The translations under genes and the position numbers were made by a program. Under the pieces are notes generated by a model. The model made no database searches and was not told where the DNA came from. It was given only the letters and a program-made list of their open reading frames with translations. Below, in pieces: positions 38,477-49,979 of a stretch of 64,000 nt of DNA. The DNA comes from Nymphaea colorata (Eukaryota > Streptophyta > Magnoliopsida > Nymphaeales > Nymphaeaceae). Each line of letters starts with the position of its first letter. Within the stretch, counting starts at the first letter, position 1. Location of the stretch: NCBI RefSeq assembly GCF_008831285.2, contig NC_045139.1, positions 12,312,704-12,376,703 of the forward strand, written 5' to 3'.

Positions 38477-38661
38477 CGCAGAAAAGGAGAAAAAGGGAAA
38501 AATCAGTCTCCTCCACGCTCAGTTCAGGACGATGATGCCCTAGCTGCTCCACTCTCTCCACTCCACTCCAGGATAGAGACCTCTTTTTTCTTTCTCTTTT
38601 TCTCTCTGTCTTTCTGTTGCGCCACCAGTCACTTCCGCCACTGAAGCGGAGACCGCTGGAG

Positions 38662-39381
38662 ATGAAGAATCTGTACACCAAGACGAAGGGTAAGGTGCAC
38701 CCTTCCCCTTCACTGACTACTCACTCTGTTTCTGCTGCTTCGTCTGAGGTTGTGTCAGTCCTGAAGGTGCTGCCGGCAGCCATCCTGGCGCTGGCCAGCG
38801 CTCTTGTGGTGGAGGACAGGGAGGTGCTGGCCTACCTGATAGCGAGGTCGCTAAGCGCAACGCTCGCCCAGGAGGAGCGGCGGAGGTGCCGACGGAGCCA
38901 ACTCCACCGTCCTGCCTTCGACTGCGGCTGCTTCGACTGCTACATCAGCTTCTGGACCCGCTGGGACGCCTCCCCCGACCGTGACCTCATCCACGACGTC
39001 ATCGACGCCTTCGAGGAGCATCTGGCAGCCGCGGAGGGCGGCTCCGGTAAGTCCAACCGCCGCGCCCGGGGCAACAGGCGGCTCTCCGGCAAGAACCGCC
39101 CGTTCTGGTCGCCGCCGAGCTCCGATGGCGCTCCCACCTGTGAAGAGCCCCCCGCGCCGCTGGAGATCGATGCGCTGGTGGAGGAGGAAGTCGGAACAGA
39201 GCCGGATGTGGCTCACAAGGACTTTGAGGAGGTTGAAGACACAGGTGGCGGCGGGGATGATGCGGAGGATGATGGTGTAGACTGCCGGATAATCTCCGCT
39301 CCGGCGACCGGACGGAGCTTGGTGAGGAAACTGGTTCCGGACGTGATGGGTTTCTTTGCTTCCCGTTTATGGAGTGTTTGA
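38662..39381 (+). CDS. Conserved plant protein of unknown function (CFDCY motif)
   Basis: Single-exon gene for 239 residues and the only clearly intact host gene here. The start at 38,662 (MKNLYTKTKGKVHPSP) is preferred over an upstream in-frame ATG at 38,617, because plant relatives as I remember them begin MKNLY-like with a KGKVHPSP stretch. Residues 33-50 are hydrophobic (VLKVLPAAILALASALVV), followed by EDREVLAYLI (51-60). The signature is FDCGCFDCY (86-94, Cys 88, 90, 93) with ISFWTRWDASPDRDLIHDVI and then DAFEEHL; the three close cysteines suggest metal binding or redox, which is inference. Residues 131-150 are basic, 170-205 strongly acidic, and the end (217-239, GRSLVRKLVPDVMGFFASRLW) looks amphipathic. 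GC content is far above the surrounding DNA, as expected for a real exon. I know related plant proteins by pattern, but none with an assigned function. Confidence 0.85.
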   Translation: MKNLYTKTKGKVHPSPSLTTHSVSAASSEVVSVLKVLPAAILALASALVVEDREVLAYLIARSLSATLAQEERRRCRRSQLHRPAFDCGCFDCYISFWTRWDASPDRDLIHDVIDAFEEHLAAAEGGSGKSNRRARGNRRLSGKNRPFWSPPSSDGAPTCEEPPAPLEIDALVEEEVGTEPDVAHKDFEEVEDTGGGGDDAEDDGVDCRIISAPATGRSLVRKLVPDVMGFFASRLWSV

Positions 39382-39389
39382 TGTCCGGT

Positions 39390-42300
39390 GGTTCTGAAAA
39401 TGGTACTGACAGTGTCGGTACTCGCTTTTCCTCTTCTTCCTCTCCTTTGTTTGTATAAATCATGGGACGAAAAAAAGAAATGAATACTTGCTCGGCCCGG
39501 CGATCTCACGCCGTTTTCCGGCAACACTCTCTCTCTCTGTTGTTGCTTTCCGGCCATTAGGATAAAAGATTCTTCTATCATTTTTACATTATAGGCAATC
39601 TATCTCTCTGGTGTTAGACAACAATGGGACATTATGTATACACACACATTTTATGTATATGTGTTTTGGTTGGGATTTTGCTAGGGTTTTATTTTTGTTT
39701 TCATATATATTCAAGTGTTATTTTGGTTGAATAATTGCGATGCTTCGCAGCTTAGGTTACTAAAATTGTGGGAGTCCTTTGCCTTGGAGTCCAAACCTTC
39801 CTATTTCTACCGTATCCCTCATTTGTTCCTTTTCCCCCTTTTTCTGGGTCTGTGGATTGTTTGGTGCCCTTCTTTTTCTCTCTCTGTTGTCGGAATGTTT
39901 TCCCTTGGAGTTTTCACCGTTGGTGGCCCGTCCTGATCCAACTCGAATTTTGACCCCCGGCTTGCGTCCTGAATCCCATATTTTCGTGCGAAAATTGGGA
40001 TCCGACCCGGTTTGTCTGGCACCCAAAACAAACAGTGGTGTTGTTTTCTCAGGAAACTGGGAAAGTGTTTCCCTAAGCCTGTGGACTTTCTCATTCGACG
40101 TGATCAAGTTACCGGTAAACCGACATTGCGATAAGTTGGATCAAATCCTGTTTTAATGGTCTCTGTTGTCGCTGTTACCATTGGTACAAAAGGACTGGAC
40201 GTGAACTTGCCAGATGACCATGATTTGATGCGTCCTTGTCTTCTACTTTGTAGATCCTGGAAATAGGTGAGTGAGTTTTTGGATCCCCTATCTAGATTGG
40301 TAGTCGAGGCATATTGAACCAGATTCATCAGTATCTACTTTGGTCCACTCCCCGTTGTGTCTTTGCTCAAATCATTGGATATCGAAGTTTTTCTGAAAAG
40401 TTAGTTAGTCCCCCGATTTGTTTCGATTTTTCTTTTAAAAAAGGATTATGATGTGAAAAGATAATTAAAATAATTCAAAATCAATCCCTATTAATGCTGA
40501 TAATTAGGAAACCAAAAAAAAAAGAAAAACACTACCATGAAGTGAGGAGCGAGTCCTCACCATGAGAAAAACAAGTGAAGACAGTCCGAGCTTTTCGAGT
40601 GTGACCCTTTTTATCGCTCTGTTTCAAAACGTTAAGACCTTTCCGAGCTTAGCTCCATTACTCAAGTAATTCCGGACGTGAAATTACACTGTTTTAGTCG
40701 TTGTGCGGGAAATAGTATAGAGGACGGAGTGCAAAACAAGTATGCTTTCTTTTAATATGTGGGAAACCTTTTCCTCTTTCTGATGCTATTTTTAAAGCCC
40801 AGTTTAAGTTTGCATCAAAAGATTCTCACAAAAAGAATTCGTTGGTGCCGTAACTCGTATGGCGTTTGGTTTGGTGAGAGATTTATTGATGCCTTTATTG
40901 AAACTTAAAAAGGGTGTAAATCCCCATAAAGTAAAATGACGACTTTGCCATCGTAATTTGTTTGGATTCAATGACAAAGACAGACGCATAACCTTTTAGG
41001 AGACAATGCCATGCTAAAGCTCATTTATAACTTCCTTCCTTACAAATCAGCTGCTTTTAATTAACTTTAGGGGCGAAAGATGATTCCATATTTGAAACTG
41101 ATGTGGATATGATATGACATGTTTCTGCTGATCTAGTAAAGGATCCGTGGTTCATGGATCTTAGGTTAAGCAGATCACATATACAGTCTTTGGTTGTGGG
41201 CACGCTTGGTGATGTGCAACTAAATGGGGGACAAATTAGAAAGATCGATCCAATCTGAGTTATGAGAAAGAGCACCAGATCCGTGGATCCGTTTCGAACA
41301 TAAGGAAGGATAAATAAATGATCCATCATCCCTAAGAGAGGATTGTTCTTGAAACGGTACCTTGTAACAATCAACTCACAGTCTTGGTTGTTTGCGTGCA
41401 CACGAGTCGCTTTCCCTCTCGCTCTCTGGATAGAGTGAGAGAGCATTTCTTTTGTTCTTTTCATATTTCGAACGTCCATTGGCCGCTTGTCTCATCCATC
41501 CTCTCACTGGCTCATCTGCAGAGCCATAACGGAGAAAAGGGAAAGGTGGGACCCCCCTCAAGCTTGGATGGGCCCTGTATATCTCTGTCCAACGAGTCGC
41601 TTGAACTCGCCCTTGGAAGCTCTGCTCGAGGCTGGAACTTAAGTTAAAATTAGAGTTATCAACGAGTTGAGTTTGAGTTATATAAACCTTGACTAGTTTA
41701 AACTCGATTCAACTTGTCTCAGTAATTTTGTCAAATTTTAACACATTTTTTTGTAGTTTTCGTTTTCATTTAGAGAAAAAAAAAATGTGTAAATTACACG
41801 CTAAAAAATAAGTCGAGTTTGAGCTCGAACTTAGTTTACCGAATTGAATTCAAGCTCATCTCAATTCGTCTCAATCTCGGCTTGTTTACCGTACATTCGG
41901 GCTTATCTCTTAGTAAAAATGTACTTTTTGCTTTTTTTTTTTTTTTTTGCAACTTTAGTCGTTTTATTTGTTTTTGGTTGAAAACCAACAAGAGTTTGAG
42001 AAGCCGTAAAGCCCGCCGACCCATAAATGCAGGGCTACTCTTTTAATTCCCAGAAAATTGTGCTGATGTTATTTAAATTTGAAACTTTGTGTTCTTGACC
42101 ACCACTGGGGCAGCATATCTATCGGCATCACCTATGTAAGTGTCTTCATGAAGTTCTCAATCTAGGCAATTAACTATTTTGAACTAGTTGACACATTTCT
42201 TCTTGTGCCTCATGCATTTGTGTAGGAGTACCTTCCCGTTTCGGAACTATCTAATTCGTGAATTAGTGTATCCGTTCAATTCTCTTTTCTAAGGAAACTC

Positions 42301-43600
42301 TTTCTCTACTACTGTAACATGACTTAAATGTATGCCAATCACATTTCTATAGTCTTTTGAATGTTCAAAGTGTATTATGAAGGTATATTTCTTTTTTTGT
42401 AGGTCGTAATTTTTCTCTATTGATAGAAAATGTCATACATAAGCTAGCTACCCTTGGCAGGTCTTAACACAGTTTAGGTTAGGTAAGGCCGTTTTCCCGT
42501 CCATTATTTATATATAATTGTAGAGATAAATTTGGCAAGTAAACAGTTTAACCTATATGCAACAACATTCATTAAAAAAGGTTAAATTTGATAGACCTAC
42601 CCATTTTGATTGATGTTTTTTTTTTCTTCTTATAACACCAATATGTTGTCGTGGCCCAAGGTGATTACTATATATCATATAATTTTTATTACTAAACTAT
42701 CTCAAACAAGTATTTTCTACAAGCTAATTCTCAAGCACACTTGCAAAACACCCAAAGTAATTTCAAGCTTTAAAGTTTTGAGAAGTTAAATAAAAATAGT
42801 AGAAACAATTATAACCAAAATAAATGTGATGAAATATATATGATGCATAACATCAGCTTTGAGTTTAAATTCATCAAACTATAAACGCCAAAGTGAATAA
42901 GTTGTTGATAAATCCTTCTAGTTGGCTTACTGAATAGTTTTTGGCATCTCTCTCAACAAAACGGTGCTCACTTTTAAGTATCTCAATCCTCCCATGTGAT
43001 GTTAAAAGACCATCTATAGTGATTGTATTCATTCTCTTTTGATCGATACATTCATGGAGAGCATGTCATGTGGGACATCCATATTCATGTAATCAGTGTA
43101 AATAACAATGCAAAAACAGTTTATCATAAATACTATAGAATTAGATTTTGCTACGTCTAAGCTCGATAAAAGAATGAAATAAAGGAAAAACAGGTTCACA
43201 AAATAAAGGCTGTACATTGGTTCCACAATATTGCTTAAAGGATGTACAATGATTCCTCAATATTGCTGCTATCATTTGAATGTTATAGATAAAGCTTCCA
43301 AAAGGTGCGGCATTCCTGGTTACATGGAAACAAGAAGTTTCCAGCCAACCACAGATGCAGATAGATTCATAGCAACCCCACAATGAGGGCTAATTATACA
43401 AAGCCAGCATACAACAGGAAAGAATAGATAAATGCACATACGGAATAGTAGACATGAAAGCATAAAAAGTCCCTAAGATTGGAAAAATGGATCAGAGAAA
43501 ATCTGCAATGCAGTAATGGCTAATATAAACTCCTAAATCCGGGCCTAAAAGACTGGCATTAGAAGGGGCAAATAAATGCCCAAATCAAACAAAGAATAAG
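39390..43600. other. Long stretch without a recognised gene
   Basis: The first several hundred bases are probably the 3' UTR and downstream flank of the gene ending at 39,381. Open frames at 39,715-40,156 (both strands) and 41,057-41,479 (minus) show no domain I recognise. 41,640-41,900 has repeated GAGTTTGAGCTCGAAC / CGAGTT-type words, a texture typical of degraded plant hAT-like non-autonomous elements. The rest is AT-rich with no structure seen. Confidence 0.35.
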
Positions 43601-44700
43601 AGAGAGCAAGTGACGGAGAAACTTACAGTCCGCTGCAACCTGCGAGCAAACAATGGCAGAGTCCACTGACGATTTTGAAGCACCGACGACAGGCTACAGA
43701 CTGACAACGAACCAAACGTCCAAGGCGAGAGTGAACCAAGGTGATCTGCGATCCAAATGAATGAAAAAAATGAAGAAGAAAAGGAAGAGAGAGAGTCACG
43801 CCGTCGGTTGTCCGGTGGAAGGGGGCGTCAGAATGCGGAACTTCATGCCGTCCGGCCATATGCCCCCATCGGATTTTGTTGGAAGGGTAGATGGGGGCTC
43901 ACGATGACTATGACAGGGAGGAGTGTTTATTCACTTTTTTTTAGAAAGCGTGGAGATCAGGGCCGGCCCGCTAGGTTTCGAATCTTAATCGGCATTAAAA
44001 GGGCTTAGATAACACGCTGAACAAGAAAGGATTGAACAAAGACATGAAATAACTAGCCTACTGGATTAGCCTACCATAACCAACTAAAAACAAAGCTCAT
44101 GCTAAGTGAGAAGTAGACATTTCGAGCTATTTCGATCCAAAAAAACCTAAAATTCGAAACAATTAAACCAGCTTTTGGAATATAATTTGTTTCTCTATGT
44201 AATTTACTTTATCCCATATTAATGCCCTTCTGAGATTTCTTATGTTGTCCATGCCCAAGAGAAGTGGGGCAGAGCCAGCACTTTTTTCCTGAGATCGACT
44301 ATGATATGTATGTAATCTACCCACACATAATATACTAAAAATATTTAAACAAATATTCTAATACCTTCTAAAATATTACATATTCACAATTTATCTCCCA
44401 TCCTAAGAGCACCTTTTAAAACATCAAAACACATTAATAGTTGTCCTAACAATACCTTCCCAAGTAAAGCAATTTATTTTCTTCCTAACAATCCCTTTTT
44501 CAAATATGTAAATAACATAAAGTTACTTACCTAAAATAGGAAGTCGTGCATTCATTGAAAAAGACTTACATATCTTTAACCTTTTTGTGATACATGTGCA
44601 CGTCAACAATATATGAAAAATGCAACTCGATGGAAGATTAAAGATCAGAGAGAAAGAAAGGGACAAGAGAACTCAATATTATTATGTAATTCAAACCTAT
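43600..44700. other. Unassigned stretch with a possible isolated exon and a hAT-like end
   Basis: The minus-strand open frame 43,859-43,623 ends exactly in CTGTAAGTTTC, where the stop TAA is inside a good 5' splice site (GTAAGT). This would fit a first exon, but no following exon was found. GGGGCAGAGCCAGCA at about 44,264-44,278 resembles the motif at 27,485. The palindrome GGGCCGGCCC occurs at about 43,961. None of this is conclusive. Confidence 0.2.
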
Positions 44701-46000
44701 TGATGGGAGGGGTGAAATTTTAAAAAGAAGAAGCAAAAGGAGCAACTTCAATGATCCAACACTCTTTGCAAGCCCTCCATTCTTCCTTCTTGGGAAGAAC
44801 ATAACTCAAAACTGTTCCTTTGGGGCATACACATTAATACACTATGACTAAAGCAAAGGTCTCAACATAATTTGAGCTCCTCGCATTCCATCTTCTTTTG
44901 TTTCTACCAACTGAGTTCAAAGCAAAAGTCTTTAGAAGCAAGTCTATGAAAGTCAAACCAAGAGATGACATACTTCCAAATGCTTTTAGAAAAAATGCAC
45001 TGAGATAATATATGAGCCTGATCTTGGCAAGCCTTCATACATAGCCTATAGCAAAATGCAGAAGAGATAATTCATCTTTGAATTCTAGCTTCAGTAAGTA
45101 ACTTATTATAGCTTACATAAGAAAACCAACATTCGATAGAGAATAATTTATAAGACCAAAGCTATTTCTTCCCTTTCATAATAGGCTCTTGCGTCTGATC
45201 TGCTCCCAAGTTTGACACCTCGTGGAGACCATGCCACCCCCATTCTTCCATACAAGTTTATCACAACCATGCCTTAATCTAATGACACAACATTCCTAAA
45301 TACATTGAAAATCTTTTCAACAATATGAAAGACATACTTAGAAGCAGCATCCTTAACATTTAGCTTCAGATCCGCTGTAATTTTCTCATATCTATCAAAA
45401 GGAAGGGCAAAAATCAAGACTTGATTCTACTAGAGATCTAATCAGAATCTAGCACCCAAATTCTAAGATATAAACTGCCTAATATTTTTTTTCAAGAGAA
45501 TCAAATTGCTTTTAATAAAAGAGAGACATTCTGCCCAATCCTATCATCCCATGAAATTTTGCCCCCAAATATTTCTGCCTACATAGAGATCCCTAGAGGC
45601 ATGGGTGCACAATGATAGAAACAACCATAAGGTTCAAGTTGGCTTTGTTGACATTCTTAATTTTCTTGATGCACATCTCCTTTTGAAATCCTTCTAAAAA
45701 TGGTAAGGTGAAAACACTCCAAGAAATCAAGTGAAATTTACAATTTCTGTTTGAGTCACCCCAAAAGAACCTACACATGATCATATCCATATTTTTTGCT
45801 ACCTTTAACATATATTTAATAACCACGAACCCGCAATTAAGCAAAGTAGCTAGAACAAATTTAATCAAACAAATTTTCTGTGCAAAAGACAAGAATCTTC
45901 CTTTCTACATGCATAATTTCTTTTGCATTTTAGATATAACAAGATCCCAATCCACCCTTTAATCAAGTGAAGAGACAATGGTAAGTCCAAATACCTTCTA
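44700..46000 (-). pseudogene. LINE-D: RT thumb to zf-RVT fragment
   Basis: On the minus strand, 45,892-45,593 reads LSFAQKICLIKFVLATL-like text, then MCRFFWGDSNRNCKFHLISWS and KKIKNVNKANL, the well-conserved region after the RT palm in plant LINE ORF2. Farther on, 45,060-44,960 gives a degraded zinc-knuckle neighbourhood (CQDQAHILSQCIFSKSIWK). Upstream (46,000-46,230) the reading is uncertain. The fragment lies next to the gypsy insertion at 46,237, but I could not prove that the LINE resumes beyond 60,929. Confidence 0.7.
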
Positions 46001-46231
46001 GGAAAGCCTTCGTGACCCAAGTTTTGACACCAATTTTAAATATAGATATTTCATGTAATGAACATCAAGTCTTAAAGTCAAATCATTCTTGGGTAATGAC
46101 CAAAGTAGAAACAGATCTAACGAGAAGAATGATGTCACAAGGACCCATGTAGAGCTCAAACAAAAGACTACAACGGCTCAATGAAAATAAAGTCACAAAA
46201 ATTTGTAGATTAGACTCAATGCCTACAGTGT

Positions 46232-46236
46232 CAATG
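46232..46236. repeat. Target-site duplication of the Tat element (left)
   Basis: CAATG, identical to 60,924-60,928 after the 3' LTR. Confidence 0.92.
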
Positions 46237-49123
46237 TGTAATCACCCTAAATTTTTTCAAGCCCAAAATCTAATTCGTCGATCCAAATTAGTCCAAAACC
46301 AAAGTTCAAATCAAATTTGAGTATCTCAAACCCGAAATTCAAAGTCGAGCGTCATGTGTGCGCAGACCATCCCTTTGTTTTAAGGTCTCATTCTCACGCC
46401 AAAACATGTTTTTAAACCTTTATCGCGCGCTAGAATGCGTCAGCGAGGTTGGTTAACTCAAGTTGATTAAATAGGTGTTTTAAACCTTCATCACAAGGAC
46501 ATTTAATCTCAAGTTGATTAAATATATGTTTCATTTCTTATTTTCAAAATGATGTTTGCAGGGTTAATGGCCAATCTCATTTATTTCAAGCCTATTTCTT
46601 TACAAAAAAATGAAAATTAGTTGAAATTCGGATGAAAATGCTATAAAATTTCAAAAAATTTGAATTTTGGGTTTTGGCTCCAAAATCCTCTACAAATACC
46701 CCCCATTTTCTTCCCTCTTGGGTGAGAGCTATCCCTTAGAGAAGTTCTAGCAAATCTTCACTTGAGGACTTGAAAATTTCAGTTCTCTTTCTCCATTTCC
46801 CTCTTCCTCTTCCATTCTCACTCCCTCTCTCCTTCTCCAACACTTGGGAGCAAGCTTCATCAAGTCGCAACTCTCTTGGAGGCCACAACTTCACCATTTT
46901 GGAGCTTCAACTCAAGGAATTCTAGGACCTAAGGTGTTCATCCTCCTTAAATCATTCTCATTAGAGGTATGTAATCAATATCTCACATCTTTCTTTCTTC
47001 ATTTTCTTCTCATCTTCATCTCTCCATGCCCAAAGGAGATAGCACTCAACATCTTTTTAGAGACAAGAGGCTATGGTCAAGTGCATCGAGAGCATGAAAA
47101 GATGAGATGATCTTTCATTTCATAATTGAATCATGTTTTCTCTTTTATTGATTATAGCATTGTTTTTTTTTCTTCATTTTCTTCTCATCTTCATCTTCTC
47201 ATGGCCAAAGGAGATAGCGGTCAACATCTTTTTAAAGACAAGAGGCTATGCTCAAATGTACCGAGAGCATGAAAAGATGAGATGATCTTTCATTTCATGA
47301 TTGAATTCTGTTTTCTCTTTTATTGAATGGAACATTGTTTTTCTATCTTCATTTTCTTCTCATCTTCATTTCTCCATGGCCAAAGGAGATAGCACTTAAT
47401 CTCTTCTTAGAGACAAGAGGCTATGCTCAAGTGCACCGGAAGCATGGAAAGATGTGATGATCTTTCATTTCATAGTTACATCAAACCCTCTCTCCTAGTT
47501 GAATTTTTCTCTTTCCATCATCCTCTCTCTCTCCTTCCTTGAATATTGTCCATATATTATCAATGCATAATTGCTTGGTTTTCCATTTATATGTGAATGT
47601 ATGGTAGGAATGAGAGTATGGTTCGGGGTTCTTTATCTTTATCTTCATATTAATTTTTGAGATAGGAACTTGTCCAACCCGAGGAAAACCCTCACGAAAA
47701 TATACATGTTAATATGCATTTGCATGTCATTTTGTGCTAGTTTCCTTCCTAATCACCTCATTAGGAATCCTAACGAGTACTTCGTTATTTTGCTTGTTTT
47801 TCTTCCATACCCAATGGTAGAAAAAATATATTCCCTTGTAACAAACTAAGTAACTATGTTTTATATTTATATTCCAAAATATTTGAAATCATGATTTCCA
47901 AAATATTTTCGAAAAACCCTTTCTAAAGCGGCCTTGGAGATTTAACTTAGGTTCTTGCATGAGCCCAAGTTTCCCTCCAGCCTATATGCAAAATTGAAGT
48001 TGGCTATTGTTAATTCATTTCTTGATTTTAATTATCATGAAGACATGTACGTATAGACATGTTATATACGTATACATGCACGTGATTATTTCTTTTTGTC
48101 ATTCTCTCTCTATGATTTAATATATCCTTTAAAAATTCTCATACGTATATATATATATACGTGTATTTCATTTTAAAATCTCTCTCTCTCTCTTTCTAAA
48201 ATGATCTTCTTTTCTCTACTTGAACTAAATATCATTTTCATAATCTTTCATACACGTATACAAATACATATATCTATCTTTTAAAATATTTGATTTTATG
48301 ATTTTCAAGATCTCTTTCTCTCTTTCTTTCTCTATATCTCTCTTGTGATGTAGTCTTTCATCTTTTCCATCCTTTTAATATCTTACTCTTATCATTTAAG
48401 ATTTTAATTTTTCATTTGCCAACTTCATCAAGACCACAAACTCAAGTAATGACCCAATATTAGATTAATGCTTGATGGTCTACAACCCCAATCCATTTTC
48501 AAAAACTTTTCTTTCTTAGATATATAATAATTATGAAAACAAGAATCTTAAATGCATGTTATGATAGAAATGCATCTACATGAATGTCATGGTAGGAATG
48601 CATTATTATCTATTAATCATATAGGATCAATGCATTCACGCATTCACATTCACTTAATGTCACAAATGAGCACAATCACATCTTTAAAAAGACTTAAGCA
48701 AGATGAGATGAAACTCTAATTTGGTGGTAACTGAATTTGAGCAAAATCTCAAACCTGCTTAAAGTCTTAAGAAAACACTAAAATAATTTCAAAATGATTT
48801 TTCAAGCTTTCCAAATGATATTAATCAGGATTTCCTTCTAGTCTTCCCCCAAATATTTCACATTCTCAAGTAACTCTTCAAGAATCTTTTCAAAAGTTTG
48901 AAATCTCAGACTCGAAATATTTTTCTACACCGCATATAGAATCAAAAAGATGTTTAAGTCAAAACGAAATGCATCAATAATAAATATAGCCCTTGGGTTG
49001 ATTACCCTCGATAAAGGCACCGGGAACGGTTGATCCTCGTACCGACGAGTGAGTTCCTTTCTTTCTTATTTCAAAACAAAACCTCATTTTTTTGGAAGCA
49101 CTCCAAATTTTGAGATGCAAACA
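46237..49123 (+). repeat. Tat-type gypsy element 5' LTR
   Basis: 2,887 bp, TGTAATCACCC to GATGCAAACA, direct repeat of 57,997-60,923. The TATA position reads TACAAATA (46,691-46,698), so its promoter box is damaged. A CT-rich leader follows, then AG|GTATGT (46,965-46,972). Three tandem copies of a 175-bp internal repeat begin at 46,996, 47,171 and 47,346. A GC-rich block found in the other LTR copies is missing. In one hand-compared 60-base stretch (47,581-47,640 against 59,400-59,459) I counted 2 substitutions, in the next about 4. Confidence 0.93.
46996..47498 (+). repeat. Triplicated 175-bp repeat inside the 5' LTR
   Basis: Units start at 46,996, 47,171 and 47,346. Each begins TCTTCATTTTCTTCTCATC, then has a GGCCAAAGGAGATAGC part, an AGACAAGAGGCTATG part and a GATGATCTTTCATTTCAT part. 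The third unit is truncated and diverges at its end. The 3' LTR has two units (58,964 and 59,139), and the solo LTR two more-diverged ones (about 16,680 and 16,860). Confidence 0.9.
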
Positions 49124-49125
49124 AA

Positions 49126-49145
49126 TGGTGACCGTGATGAGACTT
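49126..49145 (+). other. Tat element primer-binding site
   Basis: TGGTGACCGTGATGAGACTT starts two bases after the 5' LTR, in the expected place and with the TGG complementary to a tRNA CCA end. I cannot name the tRNA with confidence. Confidence 0.65.
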
Positions 49146-49900
49146 GTCATCGTTTGGCTATGATTGTAATTGATGCATTTTCACAAACTTGGACATCTCA
49201 TATATTGCCAATGATAAAGCATGTTCCCTTCTTTGGCCTTGACTCCATCGGCATTTCATTACATTGCTTGATGATTGTGTTTGTTTTCTTGCATATAAGA
49301 CTAATTGAGGAGATCAATCATGTTTACCTAGATCTAGGATCAAATACAACCCTCCTCAATTTAAAATTTGTTTGAAGACAATGCTTGCTCTTCTATTCAT
49401 TTTAATCATCATCTTGGGCAACATTGCATCAAAGACAACTAATTTTGCATGTTTACTCATATTTCAAAATTACTCATACCTATTTGTCTCGGTCATCATG
49501 TTGCCAGGCTTGGTCTTTGGCAGTAACACAAGACTAAGCCTTACAACCCGACCACACCTTGAGTGGAAAAGCCTCCTCGTTAGTACCATGAGTGTAATTT
49601 GTGGTATATCAAGGAGTGATCAAGAAGAAGTTGATGAACCCTACACTTAGTTGCCTAATTAAGAATCTATGCTAGTACTAAGTCATTTGGCTAAAGTATA
49701 TAAGTATAACTTGACATTGGATTATCGTGATACAAAATTATGTCCCTATACCCATTTTTCTACAAAAATTATTTCAAATGACATATAGATGTGCATAAAA
49801 CCTTGTGTGATGTTTTACATCCTCATTACGTACCTCTACTTCATATTGTCTTTGTCAACCTAGTCAATCTTTTTCTAATCTAATCTCTACCCTTCATAGT
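49146..49900 (+). other. Tat element leader region
   Basis: Between primer site and first recognisable ORF. Open frames at 49,049-49,375 and 49,372-49,650 show no domain I know. Probably an untranslated leader of the element. Confidence 0.4.
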
Positions 49901-49979
49901 CATCATTCAAGATGTATTTTTTCCAACGTGGTGTCACCTTTCCTTACGATCATATCCTCTTTGGGGAAAGATCCGAACA

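Noticed and set aside
38851-39581. Several long minus-strand and alternate-frame open frames over the 38,662 gene
   Set aside because: High GC content of the real exon removes stops from other frames. Only the + frame shows the conserved CFDCY pattern.
39715-40156. Hydrophobic open frames that could suggest a membrane protein
   Set aside because: The hydrophobicity comes from T/C-rich sequence. There are two competing + frames and one minus frame, and no start context or homology.
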